Source: Manduca sexta (taxonomy: Eukaryota > Arthropoda > Insecta > Lepidoptera > Sphingidae). From it: 64,000 bases of DNA. Position numbers and translations under genes: made by a program. Below the pieces are notes generated by a model. It saw only the letters and a list, made by a program, of their open reading frames with translations, was not told the origin of the DNA and did no database searches. This document shows positions 47,262 to 59,568 of this stretch, one piece after another. The stretch's first letter is position 1. Every line of letters starts with the position of its first letter. Location: NCBI RefSeq assembly GCF_014839805.1, contig NC_051117.1, positions 9,548,001 to 9,612,000 on the forward strand, in the 5' to 3' direction.

Positions 47262-48350
47262 CTGTAAGGACACAAAAGTGACTCCACTGGGTCTGATGGT
47301 AAGTGATGGTGATGGTACATTACTTTAATGTCCAGATAAAGCAGTGCTTTTTATAGGAGCACGGGAACGTGATCCTGGATCTGATGGTAACTGGAGTCCA
47401 GATAAAGCAGTGATTTTTATAGGAGCACGGGAACGTCACCCTGGATCTGATGGTAACTGGAGTCCAGATAAAGCAGTGATTTTTATAGGAGCACGGGAAC
47501 GTCACCCTGGATCTGATAGTAACTGGAGTCCAGATAAAGCAGTGCATTTTTATAGGAGCACGGGAACGTCACCCTGGATCTGATAGTAACTGGAGTCCAG
47601 ATAAAGCAGTGATTTTTATAGGAGCACGGGAACGTCACCCTGGATCTGATAGTAACTGGAGTCCAGATAAAGCAGTGATTTTATAGGAGCACGGGAACGT
47701 CACCCTGGATCTGATAGTAACTGGAGTCCAGATAAAGCAGTGATTTTTATAGGAGCACGTGGGAACGTCACCCCCGGATCTGGATGGTAACTGGAGTCCA
47801 GATAAAGCAGTGATTTTAAAACAGATGCGACCTCTAGGGAGACGTGACAGTATGTAATAGGCGGTAATGTAGATTTTGTATTACCGCATGGAAAATTACC
47901 AAGCGTGTCCCTCACGTGTGCAAATTCTCAGTATCATTGGTTGCAGTAGCAGTTAGGTAGTAAAGAAGTAGTACATAATATACAAACCCATTTTTATAAT
48001 ATTAGTTGCGGTTCTTGGTGAGCTCCGCTGCCTTTCTCTTCTTTGCATTGAATAGTACGCAGCTGAGTGACGTAGCAATAAATACTTTGAGAGCCTCTGA
48101 GATAAACTCGACTGATAATATATTATATGCCAGTTGACACTATATGCCGGGCTGTTTGAAGCCGGATATACAAAGACTGGTCCTGGATCGCGGGGTTTAC
48201 GTGGACCACCACAGCAGGTTTAAAACCTTGGGTACGGCGTAAAACCAAGATACGGGTGATATACAAAGACTGATCCTGGATAGCGAGGTTTACGTGGACC
48301 ACCATTGCGGTTTTAACATCTTGGGTACGTCGGGTTTCTGTCCGGATTAC
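47262..48350 (+). repeat. Family B copy expanded by internal duplications
   Basis: Begins with the family B head (AGTGACTCCACTGGGTCTGA). It then holds a 66-bp minisatellite, a unique 300-bp part, and two tandem copies of the family B tail near 48165-48250 and 48258-48345 (ATACAAAGACTGRTCCTGG). Confidence 0.6.
47329..47815 (+). repeat. 66-bp minisatellite, seven units plus a partial one
   Basis: GGAGCACGGG recurs at 47356, 47422, 47488, 47555, 47621, 47686 and, with a 2-base insertion, at 47752. Spacing is 65-67, mostly 66. The unit contains ATCTGATRGTAACTGGAGTCC, which matches the family B head, so the array grew from a transposon fragment. The open frames across it on both strands arise because 66 is a multiple of three. 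Confidence 0.92.
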
Positions 48351-51300
48351 GCCTATCTAGATAAAGATAAAGATATTTTTATTCTGGAAATATGGGTAAA
48401 AAGATGACCATACATGAGATTCTTCAGAGCAACCATATATCAGAAGATAATATGCAAAATTACAATTTCTTCAAAAGTAATTTTTCAAAGCATTTATGTC
48501 GCATCTACCAGCGATGTTTCTGAAACAAACAGTGAAGTTGTATGAGGTGGAAGTACAAGAAAATCATTAAACTATTCTATTACGTTTGTATTTTTTATGT
48601 AGTTCCGCGCATCTCATTTTCATATGTTTGTAAACCGGAGTGAGATTGCAATACGCGAGTCGTAAAACCTCGCGTTTGTTACTCGCGGCTTAGAGCGCAT
48701 GCGAGCTCAAACAAGTTTTATTTACCATAAACAGTGTATCATAATAATAAATTAAAGGTTGTTTTTAGAATAACTTCAGTGTATTTCAGAAAATAAACCG
48801 CAGTGCTGGTGCTTCATACTGCCATGTTGAAAGACTAATAATAATTATAATTGTTGTTGAAAAAACATATCGCAAAAATTCGTCTTTCCGAATGCACACG
48901 CATCGAGACCCCGAGAGAGGAAGCATTTGGCGACATTTATTGTAAATTAGGTTTTTACATTTGTGTTTTGGCATCTCCAAATTCGGATGAGCCTAAAAAA
49001 ATATTTAAATAATCTATTTTTTTTTAAAGTTGCGCAACATTAGTTGTTACCTTAAAATATATTTGTTAATCCTTTTATTAATTACTGTTACTTTTACTGT
49101 TAATCTTGTATCCAATAATGGGGGTAACATTTCAATTTTGAAAAAACCTCCTTAAATAAATAGAAAAAATAAATCGTCTGGGTTTACCAGTGTTTCGACT
49201 TCTTCTAGTGTAAATAATACAAGAAATGTTTGGTAAAAGGCCATTAAGTCTGTGTAATTATTAGAAATTATGAGACCTAATGAAGACGTCGCTAAGTGAT
49301 ACTTGCCAGCCTGAGCTGGCTACTTTGGTTTACCTTATGCGTTTCTTATTATTTTATCCCTAATTTATAATGTCCGTAGTTATAAGTGCTTTTAAATAAG
49401 TAGTTACAAATAATAATAATTATTCTTAGAAATGGTTTTGACGTATCATAAGTACAAATTTGTTCGCCTACGTGATAAATAAAGTATTTTCCTTTATTTT
49501 ATTTATTTAATAATGTCGTTCAATGCTTTTGATTTTACTATTCTCAGTGCTATTCTTACTCTAGAGTCTAACGCCTCCTCAAAAGTCTTCAGCACTTAGT
49601 TTCAATAGTATTATAGGTGTTATAACCGATAATTTATTGTGTGCTGATCTATTACAACTACAAACATTATGTACATTGTACACTCAAAAAAATATTTACG
49701 AAGACAAATATTATAAAACAACAACTGCGGCAGGATTTATTCTATAAATACGGTAATAATCGTGTTTGTACTTGCCTGACCCTACTTGTGGCTTGAGGCC
49801 CGGCCGTCCCGAAAACCGTGGTGCCACCGTTGTTAATACGCGGATTAAACGGAACTGTTATTATTTATTCAAATATTAATATAGGATGGAAAGTGCTCGC
49901 GTTTACAAATAAATGCGGAGATTAATTTATAATTTTTATTAAATAATATTGATTTCCTGTGCCAGACTGCACCAGGCCTATTATAAGATAATCACTTGGA
50001 GTACAAAATTGTGAATTATTGACGTAATGAGTCCTACTATTATTTCATAACACGAAACGATGATAAATAATAAACTATGATTTTGAGTAGATTACATAGT
50101 GTATTGTGGACACTCGTTCTGTATTTTATATTGAATCATAATAATTTCATGTTTTAATATGTTTGTATTTGATAACTTTTCTGAACACGGGATGACGAAC
50201 TTGAGGCTGGTACGACGTATGTGCATGCCTAATTTTATTTAAACTAAAATGGCATTAAAATGACCTGTGAATTTTCTTTAAGTATTGGTTTATAATGCAT
50301 AATTTTTCGTCAGTTTAGTACTAGCAAAGGACACGATCTATAACAATAATTTTATTTCCCACACTTTTAACGAATACTTACGTTTACAAAGAGCTAGAAA
50401 CGGAGCAAATGTGTTAAAAAAGGAAATCAATATATAAAAACATTCTCTATTTCGTTAGGAAGATTCTGGAAGGCAGAAAATATTTTTCCACCTCACAAAC
50501 ACTCGAACTAACAGCAATTATATCCCAAACCATTAGAATACTGCCAAATACGGGGATTTACCGATATTAAGTTTGCCCCAACCCTTTATGAATTTTAAAT
50601 GTTCAAAATATATCGTCGATTTTTTTGGAACCGGTTCAAGTGTCGAAGTGGTTGTTTGTTGTTTTCAATTGGTGCTTGATTTGTGATTTTTGGTTTGGAG
50701 TTAAATGCAGGCTAGAAGGATTATTTAGAGGGAGATAGCTGTGACAAAGAAAAGATTTGGTTGAAGAGTACATACTGTCTTCGAAGTTATTTGTGTAGTT
50801 ATTATTAAGATGTTGTCGCTTCGCAAACACGCATGGCCTATACACTATCCTAATATAAAAGTGGCTTGATTCAATACCAAAGCATATATTAAGGCGGTTG
50901 AATTATATAATGTGGCTGAAGTATACAAAGCAGCCAAAATAAATACTTTAGAAAATAAAATCTTTCTTAACCAATTCGAGGACATTGAGCATCTTTTATT
51001 AAGCCAGCACCGTAGCTACTCAATCATAGAGAATACTCGTTTCTTTATACAATGATAATATATATTATATATTATAATAAATATGCATTCAAAAAGTACT
51101 ATAAAATTGATAAACGTTTGATAAAAAAATTCGAGGAATCCTTCATAAGAAATCTTCTTATTAAAAAATTATATCGCCTTTCAAAAACCACTAAAAAACA
51201 AAAAAAAAACTTTCGTTAGTTAGTTATTTACTAGTTACCAATTTTGAAGTCTGTGCCTAAAAAATATCAACAATATTTTCGTACATTTAGCATCTAGGTT

Positions 51301-51447
51301 AACTAGCAATTTTAAAAAATACAATCGAATCGAGAACCTCCTCCTTTTTTGAAGTCGTTTAATAAATAGTCTATGACAATCAAATCAACAGAAGCCAACA
51401 TTATTAATATATATAAATAAAGTATAGAGACAATCCCATAGCGATCT
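48351..51447. other. AT-rich intergenic DNA up to the gap
   Basis: 3.1 kb with no gene, RNA or clear repeat. The frames at 48786-48980 and 50636-50845 have no motif. The last 300 bp before the gap are very AT-rich, with T- and A-runs. Confidence 0.5.
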
Positions 51448-51947
51448 NNNNNNNNNNNNNNNNNNNNNNNNNNNNNNNNNNNNNNNNNNNNNNNNNNNNN
51501 NNNNNNNNNNNNNNNNNNNNNNNNNNNNNNNNNNNNNNNNNNNNNNNNNNNNNNNNNNNNNNNNNNNNNNNNNNNNNNNNNNNNNNNNNNNNNNNNNNNN
51601 NNNNNNNNNNNNNNNNNNNNNNNNNNNNNNNNNNNNNNNNNNNNNNNNNNNNNNNNNNNNNNNNNNNNNNNNNNNNNNNNNNNNNNNNNNNNNNNNNNNN
51701 NNNNNNNNNNNNNNNNNNNNNNNNNNNNNNNNNNNNNNNNNNNNNNNNNNNNNNNNNNNNNNNNNNNNNNNNNNNNNNNNNNNNNNNNNNNNNNNNNNNN
51801 NNNNNNNNNNNNNNNNNNNNNNNNNNNNNNNNNNNNNNNNNNNNNNNNNNNNNNNNNNNNNNNNNNNNNNNNNNNNNNNNNNNNNNNNNNNNNNNNNNNN
51901 NNNNNNNNNNNNNNNNNNNNNNNNNNNNNNNNNNNNNNNNNNNNNNN
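51448..51947. other. Assembly gap of 500 N
   Basis: The run of N is exactly 500 bases, a typical placeholder size, so its true length is unknown. It removes the 3' part of TRABD-like copy B. Confidence 0.98.
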
Positions 51948-51985
51948 GCCAATACTCGTGGATGCTCTACTACTTAAACAAAAGC
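51948..51985 (-). CDS. TRABD-like copy B, exon truncated by gap
   Basis: After a pyrimidine-rich stretch and an AG, the frame expected from the preceding exon reads EHPRVLA and then enters the N run. Copy A has the related PCRIVG directly before its second GX2H. The exact acceptor (two AG choices three and six bases apart) is not resolved. Confidence 0.6.
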
Positions 51986-54900
51986 AATAGCAAATAGAAG
52001 AACCTAACTTGTAACTCAAACAATTAGATTTAGAAGCAATCAAGGAACCTTAATTGCTTCTAAATCTTAATAATAATAATAATAATATGTTACATTAACA
52101 CAATACTTCTAAATTCTCATAGAATTAAATATTAGTGCCTACAATAGGCTTACCGTGTCAGTATATTTTTTGTGTAGGTTTGTTTGAATTATATAGTATA
52201 GTTCAGCACTTTATTCGTTAAAGAGGAACATACATACATCCATACATCCATCCTCACAATCTTTTGCATTTGTAATAAGTATTAAGTAGTAGGATTTAAA
52301 TTATGTACATAATTCGTGACAGTTATGGCATTCCCATGGTTATTTAAATCACATTAAAATATCAAAATAAATACTTGCCAGTACGAACACATTCTTGTAA
52401 GGAATAGGCAAGGCACTTATCTCTCTCGTCGACAAATACATGAAATATCTTTTTAAATGCAGGCACATCCCTAGTGATCTCTTCAAATTGCGCTTGAACA
52501 AAGTCTTTATCTTTGTATTTTTCTAGTTGATCTTTACTAGAAGAATTAAATTATCCATAAGTAAGTTCTAAAATTTCTACTTCAAATCTAAAAGAGATGG
52601 CTTAGATACTGGTGCGTTTAGCTAAATATACTTAGTTGAATATTATAGGCGGCAGACCAAAAAACCCCGAAGTCATTCCTTAACTCTGCTTCTTTTCTCT
52701 CAATCCAGCAGTTTATCCACAATTCTTTTAGAAAATAAGGGTGGTGAAAATTACTTATCAAACGTCAATAGATAAAAATAAATAAAATCCCTCCTAGCCG
52801 AATTTCTACCACGGCGGCCAATCTGAACGCAGGAAATATTATACTTATGTAGTGCACAAGTGTGTGCGCAACATTCAGGTGCACACTCTGTCCCTTCACG
52901 CTCTTAGTTTGGTTAGACGGTAATGCGAGGCACGGAGGCGAAACTTCCTTACTCCAAGCGGCGGCTGAGTAATTTTAAGATAGAAAATCCCAGCCCACTA
53001 CGCAGTATTCATACTCATAACTCTTACCGTGTACCTACGCAATACAACTACGCCATCAATGCAGTCAATAAATACCTTACACGCACCTAACTACTCATTT
53101 GCTAACTTATGAAAATACAGAACAAAATAGATAGGTACCATAAAATTTTGGTACAATAATAATTATTATCATAATATTTACTAGAAGAAAACATACTCCA
53201 GTGGCTTGGGGTTAGTGGTTGTGAGATGATAAAGCACTTGTCCAAGTTCATACACGCTCAACGATTGAAACGCTCTCGCTATCGTTATCTGTATTGGTCG
53301 ATCACCGAGAAACAGTTTACAACCTGGAATCTTTTTCATCTGAAATATAATTTTTCATAATTAATAATCACAGATCGCACTCTTATTAAAATAATGACCC
53401 ATTCCAAAATTGCCAATTTGTGGGAATCGTCAAACAACCAATTTCTGTATGCGACCTTTTAGTTTTTTCGCATTTATTTCATGCTATAGGTTTCATTATT
53501 TACCTATCTTTAATAAGCTCAAGTTTATAGCAACTTCAAAATAGGTTGCAAACAAAATATAGTTTTCCGACAACTGCCACAAATTATCAATTTTGAAATA
53601 GGTCATTATTTTATTAAGAGTGCGAAATATGGAATGATTTATGTCTACGCGAATGATAGATATAATAAACGAATATTTATCTACCTCTATTTATATAGGC
53701 AGACCTATAGAAGTTATAGGCACTTTATAAAGCGTAATAATTAAATCATAAGAATTTTATCGCAGCTTTTTATAGCAAAATGATATTTGGACCACTAATC
53801 TATCCACTAATTTGTTTACTCTTAATTCAGTTGCTCTTATAAAATTAATGGCAAGTAAAAAAAATCATGCATTCAAATCAATAGTGTAGCACCCGCTCTC
53901 CCTTGAGGTAATTTAAATTTTGATTGCGTTTTTATACATCGTAATAAAATGTCATATATAGGTAAGAAACTATTTCCAAAATTTGTTACTAACTTATATT
54001 TACGCATATTGCGGTATGGTTCACACCTACAAAACATTTCTCTAGTTACCTTACCTCATGGTACGCTCTTCGAAACTCTCCTCCCGGCGCTACTCCAAGT
54101 TCTTTGGCAATATCAGCATATGTTTTTAATAACATAGCATGTAACATGCCAGACACGAAGCTTTGACCTTTCACTGCCTCTCTGCAAGACAGCAGCAGGA
54201 ATTTGAAATTAAAGCGTGACATGAGAAAATGTAGATATAAATTCAGACAGAACTAACTTTAACTTTCTTGAGTCGAAATTTTTAGCATCTTCCAAAAACT
54301 TCTTGTCATCTAATTCCAAAAGTGACACTCTTTGTCGACATAGTTCTACTAATATCGCATTTGGGTTGAGCACCTTTACTATCTAAAATTAAAGTAAAAT
54401 ATTAAGACCGATTTGCGCAAATAGCCTTGTTTATAATGTTGAGTAGGACATACAAGAGGCGGTACATTTGTCCGGGACATGACGTCAAAATGTAAGAGTG
54501 GCTCAAAATTATATATTGTACTACTTCAAATTTTATGACGCAGCAGTCGCGTTACTTATTCTCCGTCTCTGGTAAACTGTAGGACGAGGACAGTGAGGTA
54601 GAGAACTGCATGCTACAAATTAAAGTAGGACGTTATTTTACAATGGACATTACATTACTGCGTTTCGAGTCGCGAGCGAAAGGGGAATATTTTGCGGGTT
54701 AACATTACAAAATACTGTAAGATACGCATTGAAGCGCCGAGCCTCACTACGCCTCGCCTCATTTGAAGTAGGACGTTGTACCGGCTCAATGCTAACAAGA
54801 GGCTACTCTTACAAACTCTTTTTTATGTCATGTCCTACCCAACTCTACTTGTTTAGAATAAGATTTTTTGCATCGATAGTATATTTTTCATGCCTCAAAT

Positions 54901-55872
54901 TTTGATTCTGGCAGGCTAAGATATTTGGTTTCTTTCCTGCAGGCATATTCTTACGAGTTACTTTCTTCTTCCCCAGTTTCTGTATGAAACCTGTTGTTTT
55001 TTGTTATTTTATCGTCTATCTGCTCATCCATAGCGTTGTATATAACTGCGACGTGTTGCGAGTCAAGGCACAGGACGTTTTGCACGCCGATATTAATAGT
55101 AATGTGGACGAGCTATACGTCCTGTGCCTTGATACGCCACACTATTTGAAATCTGATTTTCTCAGTCTAAAGATACTCAGAAACCCAGATTTTCAAAATT
55201 CATCCTAGTGTTTTTGTATTTCTTTTCCTGCCAATCATTTACGACAATCATTTTACCTTAGTCACATCCTCCACCGATTGTTTACTAAAGTGCACAGTGC
55301 CGAGAAGAACGACTGTTGCTTGTTTATCGGACTGCAGAAGTGTTGCAGAAACAGGAAGCTGTTGAGACAGGCCACTATTTTGTCTTTCGAAATAAATCTC
55401 TGCAAACAGATTGACCGTCTTAAATAGCTAGGTCCTTATTTGAACATACTATGTGAATGTCTTATGGGATATTATGGGATCCCATATTATTATATTATGG
55501 GATAGGTACTCAAATTAAAATAATCGTGAAAAATATATTTATCCTATGAACAGCCCAATATATTGTGCCATTAACTCAAACTATGGTTTTCTGTGCAATT
55601 AGGATTGGCTGCAAATACGGTAAAAGTCCAAACTCCAAACTACCGTTATTATGCCAGGCCCAAATGCCACACCAATTAGAAATTATTATTCCAATGTCAT
55701 TCGTGTTTCCTCACAAACGCTGCGTTCATGGTTAGAGCGTGATATGAGAGAGCGTGCTTAAATTCTTAATATTACACTACTTACGAAATCTCTTTGTTGG
55801 ATCGTATGTTATGGTCGTTTTAATGCCTTGTCTCAACAACTGTCTTGCAATAAAACATGTCTTTTGTTTCAT
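51948..55872 (-). CDS. TraB-domain protein, copy B (tandem paralog; 3' end lost in gap)
   Basis: Second TRABD-like gene, on the same strand and about 3.9 kb beyond the stop of copy A. Exons, read downwards, are 55872-55785 (ATG), 55399-55257, 54382-54258, 54181-54055, 53339-53197, 52536-52385, and a start near 51985 that runs into the N gap. Landmarks are LLGTVHFS (first GX2H with Val for Ala), ILVELCRQR (glutamate), LGVAPGGEFR, LGDRPIQIT, VDERDKCL and, at the gap edge, HPRVLA, where copy A has PCRIVG. Splice phases match copy A throughout, and three exon lengths are identical. No stop or frameshift is seen in any exon, so it is probably a functional but faster-evolving paralog. The second GX2H motif and C-terminus cannot be seen. 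The N-terminus is short and basic with no obvious signal peptide. Confidence 0.85.
52385..52536 (-). CDS. TRABD-like copy B, exon with VDERDKCL
   Basis: Acceptor TTCTAG. It encodes FKKIFHVFVDERDKCLAYS, matching the ERD block. The 3' end is ambiguous. A GT donor at 52384 gives 152 bp, as in copy A. A GC donor (GCAAGT) at 52378 gives six more bases and fits donor consensus better apart from its C. Both leave phase 1. Confidence 0.85.
52780..53066. repeat. SINE-like interspersed repeat in intron of copy B
   Basis: Non-coding stretch containing GGCGGCCAATCT and AGTAATTTTAAGATAG, which I recognise as a common lepidopteran repeat. It is joined to a degraded tRNA-like segment (CAATACAACTACGCCATC) that matches the 5' part of the SINE at 45262-45512. 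Confidence 0.5.
53197..53339 (-). CDS. TRABD-like copy B, exon LGDRPIQIT
   Basis: 143 bp, acceptor ATTTCAG, donor GTATGT. It encodes KIPGCKLFLGDRPIQIT. It is one codon longer than the copy A exon at 61575-61714. Confidence 0.92.
54055..54181 (-). CDS. TRABD-like copy B, exon LGVAPGGEF
   Basis: 127 bp. It encodes SGMLHAMLLK and LGVAPGGEFRRAYHE. Length and phases are identical to copy A exon 62371-62497. Confidence 0.92.
54258..54382 (-). CDS. TRABD-like copy B, exon with conserved glutamate
   Basis: 125 bp with AG/GT borders. It encodes AILVELCRQRVSLLELD. Length and phases are identical to copy A exon 62861-62985. Confidence 0.92.
54438..54843. mobile_element. MITE-like element in intron of TRABD-like copy B
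   Basis: Ends GTTGAGTAGGACAT at 54438 and its near-complement at 54830-54843 form terminal inverted repeats with one mismatch. Further pairing (GTAAGAGTGGC against GTAAGAGTAGC) lies inside. It has no coding capacity and its target duplication is unclear. Confidence 0.5.
55055..55140. repeat. Intronic inverted repeat (hairpin)
   Basis: A perfect 16-base arm at 55063-55078 pairs with 55117-55132. Pairing extends outwards about eight more bases with mismatches. The loop is about 38 bases. It lies in the intron between the first GX2H exon and the glutamate exon of copy B. Confidence 0.75.
55257..55399 (-). CDS. TRABD-like copy B, exon with first GX2H motif
   Basis: 143 bp, acceptor TTTGCAG, donor AAG followed by GTAAAA. 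It contains VVLLGTVHFSKQS and EDVTK, aligning with copy A exon 63121-63251. It is four codons longer, the difference lying in the variable part upstream of the motif. Confidence 0.9.
55785..55872 (-). CDS. TRABD-like copy B, first coding exon
   Basis: Starts with an ATG at 55872, then 29 codons and one base. It ends at a good donor (GTAAGT). Its phase 1 end fits the two-base start of the next exon and gives a Gln codon. It encodes a basic N-terminus beginning MKQKTCFIARQLL, which could be a weak mitochondrial-type presequence. This exon is supported only by its phase and donor; I see no family motif in it. Confidence 0.6.
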
Positions 55873-58800
55873 ATTTCATTAATATTAATTTTATCACAAG
55901 AATTTTGATGTCCGATTATATAAAACATTGTAAAATTAAAATATGAATAGGATTTTAGTCATAGCAGGTCGCCCATTTTTAAGACGTTGTCAATAAATTT
56001 TTTCTTCCTTCAAAATTTAAAGTTATCATAAGTATTGTAATATGTATAAGAAGGTTTTATATATAATATGGTAAGAATATGTTAACTCTTTTCATACAAT
56101 ATTGTCATTCCTTTTGATACATTGTAGCTTTGGGTTTTCTCTAGAGGGGGCAGCTGGCGGGATTAATAAAAGTTGCCGAATTAAACGAACGGCTACCGAG
56201 GCTAATCGACATACTAGCTGTGTCCACAGTGTCGTCTGCGTGAAGGTCAGCGGCGATGGCTCCATATAACCCGAGCCTTGCCGGCTTCCCTTTCATAATT
56301 TATGTAAAATCTAATTGTTATTTAAACACACCATGCATATTGGTAGGAACATGTGTGCCGGGCTCCCTTTCGGAAAAATTAAATCTGTATTTTTTTAACC
56401 CCCGGCTGATAAATAAGGGTTTTATAAGTTGAAGATATTATAAATACATAAAATAATTAAGTACGATCGTATATTTGTGCTTTTGAAAGAAATCCCTGCT
56501 GCAGCAAAGGTAGGTAGAGCGGAGCGAAATACTGTAGAATCAATCAGGCAATTATTAACTTGTTCCTAAAATAAATCCAAAATCTAAACAAAAATAAACA
56601 AAATAATTGGGTCAATGTGAGATGGATTATAGATAGGAAAATCTAGTACAGTAGAAATTAACTATACAAACACAAAAATAATCATTAAATTTTATTGACT
56701 AAACATTCATTCTTATCTACTCAAACAGCAATTTCAGACCTTTATATTGAAAAATATGGACAAGTCAGTACATATAAATATAATATGAACAACTATATTT
56801 TGAAAAAAAAGAGAGGCTACTTAAATACTTATCTCGTAAAAGTGACTACACATTATATAAATTTTATTGGTAAAAACAGTGCAGTCGAACTACGTCAAAC
56901 TCTCCGAAATCGTCTGAACTATATTAATATATTTTTACTGTTATTTTCTCTATTAGAAGGTTTAATATATTAGGTAAGTATATATTATGTATAAATATAA
57001 CATGAAAAAAGCTAATGAACCGGATCAAGATTCTAAAATAATTATAAAACCTATTCAATTATTAAATTTTTAATATAAATCGAAACTCGGTTAGGCCAGT
57101 TTGCCAAACTCGTATTTCATTCACCGATGACTTTACATTCTTCGATCACTGTTTAGTGAAACAGTTTTATGAACGACCATTATATTCCTAATATCCAACA
57201 ATCTTGTTATACATTTAGTTGAATCCCTTTTCTTAAGCAACATAGAGATATACAGGGTGGTGTTAAATTGAGCTGATGAGATACCGACTTATACACAACC
57301 ACCTAGTGTTGTTTGTAGTAATTTAAGTAATTTTTTATATTTTTTTTTCGCCTTAGGTATTTTGATTTGTATTAAAAGATTTCAGGGAATTGGTACACTC
57401 GTTTGAAAACAATTTCAAGCCATATGCATTATCGTATTACGACGCGATTTACATGACTTTAGTCCTTACTGTACCCAATTACCCAGTAATATGGATGGAA
57501 ATTTTTATCATAAATTTATTCCTTAAATTATCACAGTCCTTATATTATGAACATTTATTTAATTTACTATATTACAGACCAAAAATAACAAAACAAAGTT
57601 TTATTACAGTGTCAATAAAGAGCTTTTCTACAGGTATACAACGCTATAGAGTCAACATAACATTTAATTCATCAAAGCAAGTAAAACATTAGATCTTAGA
57701 AGCGAAAAGAAACATAAACTAACACGATAAGACTTACAACTAATTTATTTGAAAATAATAATAAAAATACGACAGAAATAGTAGAATTAAATGCTACTAA
57801 ATTAACAGGATACATTAAACATTAATTCTTACTGAATAATCCTCTCTTCATCATCGGACATTAACGGAAACACAATGTCAACATTTTAATTTTAAATTCA
57901 AAATAACCACAAACCAACATTAAAAAAGATCAGTCTTTTAATTATATTTTACGATCTAAGTAGATACATATGTAGTTACAACATTTAACTTTTTACAAGA
58001 TAAAATAAAGCAAATCAGCTAAATATTACAAAAAAAAGATTTATCAAAGTGAGTTATGCATACCCCTGGTGGTGCGCGAGTAGATCGAATAGGTACGTGA
58101 TAAAAATATCGTAATAGGGGCTAACCAACCGATTGAAGGTTACTAATGACCTTCATTATAACAACGAATACAGGAATCGCCTTAAATTAAAATTGAGCAA
58201 AAATCCAAATTATGAACAAGTATATTTTGATGAAAGTAAATTATAATTAATGACTCTGGCTAATGGTATAAATATAAATAATACCGTATAAACTGTACAG
58301 TATTTGAAAAAATAACAAACTATAGACAAGCTTAATGTTTTTTTTTGCTTTTTCTGAACGCCATATATGCCATTATTCGTTTATTGCTTCGTGTGTTATC
58401 CGTTAATAATCCGAAAACTACTTGGACGGATATAATAATGTATATTTTAAGTAAAACGTTGGTGCAATGTACAGTCATTATAAGGTTGCTACAGTACGTG
58501 AAACAAAAGTGATTCTTAAAAAATGCTACTATTGTAATCAGAACACTTCTTTAATTGACTGAAATAATTTTAACATTTCAGTCCTATATAAATGGTAAGG
58601 CATATGAACGCCACGCAGTGACCTACTGGGGTTGACTTATTTTCCAATTTTACAAACACATAGCAAGTGAACAATTAGCTTCGATCTATCAGCTACACAC
58701 AGTTATCGTCATTCTTGGCCGATTTGATAACTACTTCACCCACTCAATATACCTTAATATACATGTTATTATCTACTGCGAAGTTACTTGAGATTTCACA

Positions 58801-59568
58801 CCGGCTAAAAGATTGACGATTACTCTCTATAATCGATCAGTATTTTTTGTCGAAACATAAACATCATTATTTTCAACACAAACATTATAATCGCTATTTG
58901 AAACCGTCGCCACACACGTAATTTTTAGTTTCGCCGCTCCTTATTATTATAACCCAACAAAAAATCAAAATATACAGCTCACTGTTATTAATCCCAATTA
59001 CAGAGTCATGTATAAGTATAATTCCAACAAACAAGCGAGTATATTCGCAAGTCCCAACACTATTAGACGCCGAAGATTTTTCGTAATCTTGAACAAAATA
59101 TACAAGCAGCCGATCCTGAAAAAGGAAAACGACATCATTCAATGCCATCAAATGTAATTGATGAGCGTGCCTTGCGGTGCTCTGCTCATACGAGTTGAAT
59201 GACCCGACGCATCAGCTGATTGTTATGAAATTAAATTAATGTCTTCGAATTTGTAAAATGTAGAAAACATAATTTAGAGTCAGTATTTTTTTTACTCTAC
59301 CACCAGATCGCAAAGCAATTTCCATCAAAGAAGAACAGGGAAGAAACTCTAGTGTTGCTCTTTTAAAGACCAATTCAAATGTATAAAATAGGTAAGTAGC
59401 ATTATAAGGTACATTTAGTTATTTATGTTACTTTTAGTTTTTTAAATATTTTTTTGTTGTTTTTAGTACTTTAATAGCTAACTAAGCTATGTTAGTTATT
59501 AGCAAAATTATTGCATTGCACATTTTTATGTGTCATAATGTCAAGAATCACCATCAGTATCACCTGTC
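55873..59568. other. Intergenic DNA between the two TRABD genes
   Basis: 3.7 kb, very AT-rich, with no gene I can support. The open frames at 56695-56973 and 57390-57692 have AT-driven composition and no recognisable motif. A more GC-rich patch at 56130-56400 has a short repeated CCGGCTTCCCTTTC-like motif and may be a transposon remnant. The promoter of copy B should lie just above 55,872; no TATA box is obvious. Confidence 0.6.

Noticed and set aside
47320..47583. Repetitive proteins on both strands of the 66-bp array
   Set aside because: The frames exist because the unit is a multiple of three; no start, splice or promoter context supports translation.
47329..47815. Resemblance to a CRISPR array
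   Set aside because: Units are contiguous without distinct spacers, the genome is eukaryotic, and there are no cas genes.
51312..52043. 243-codon frame across the gap
   Set aside because: Open only because N codons were not counted as stops.
54984..55208. 74-codon plus-strand frame with a hydrophobic start
   Set aside because: It lies in an intron of TRABD-like copy B and spans the hairpin; the leader-like start is not convincing as a secreted peptide gene.
57390..57692. 100-codon open frame between the TRABD genes
   Set aside because: AT-driven composition (Ile, Tyr, Phe, Leu, Ser), no motif, no splice context.
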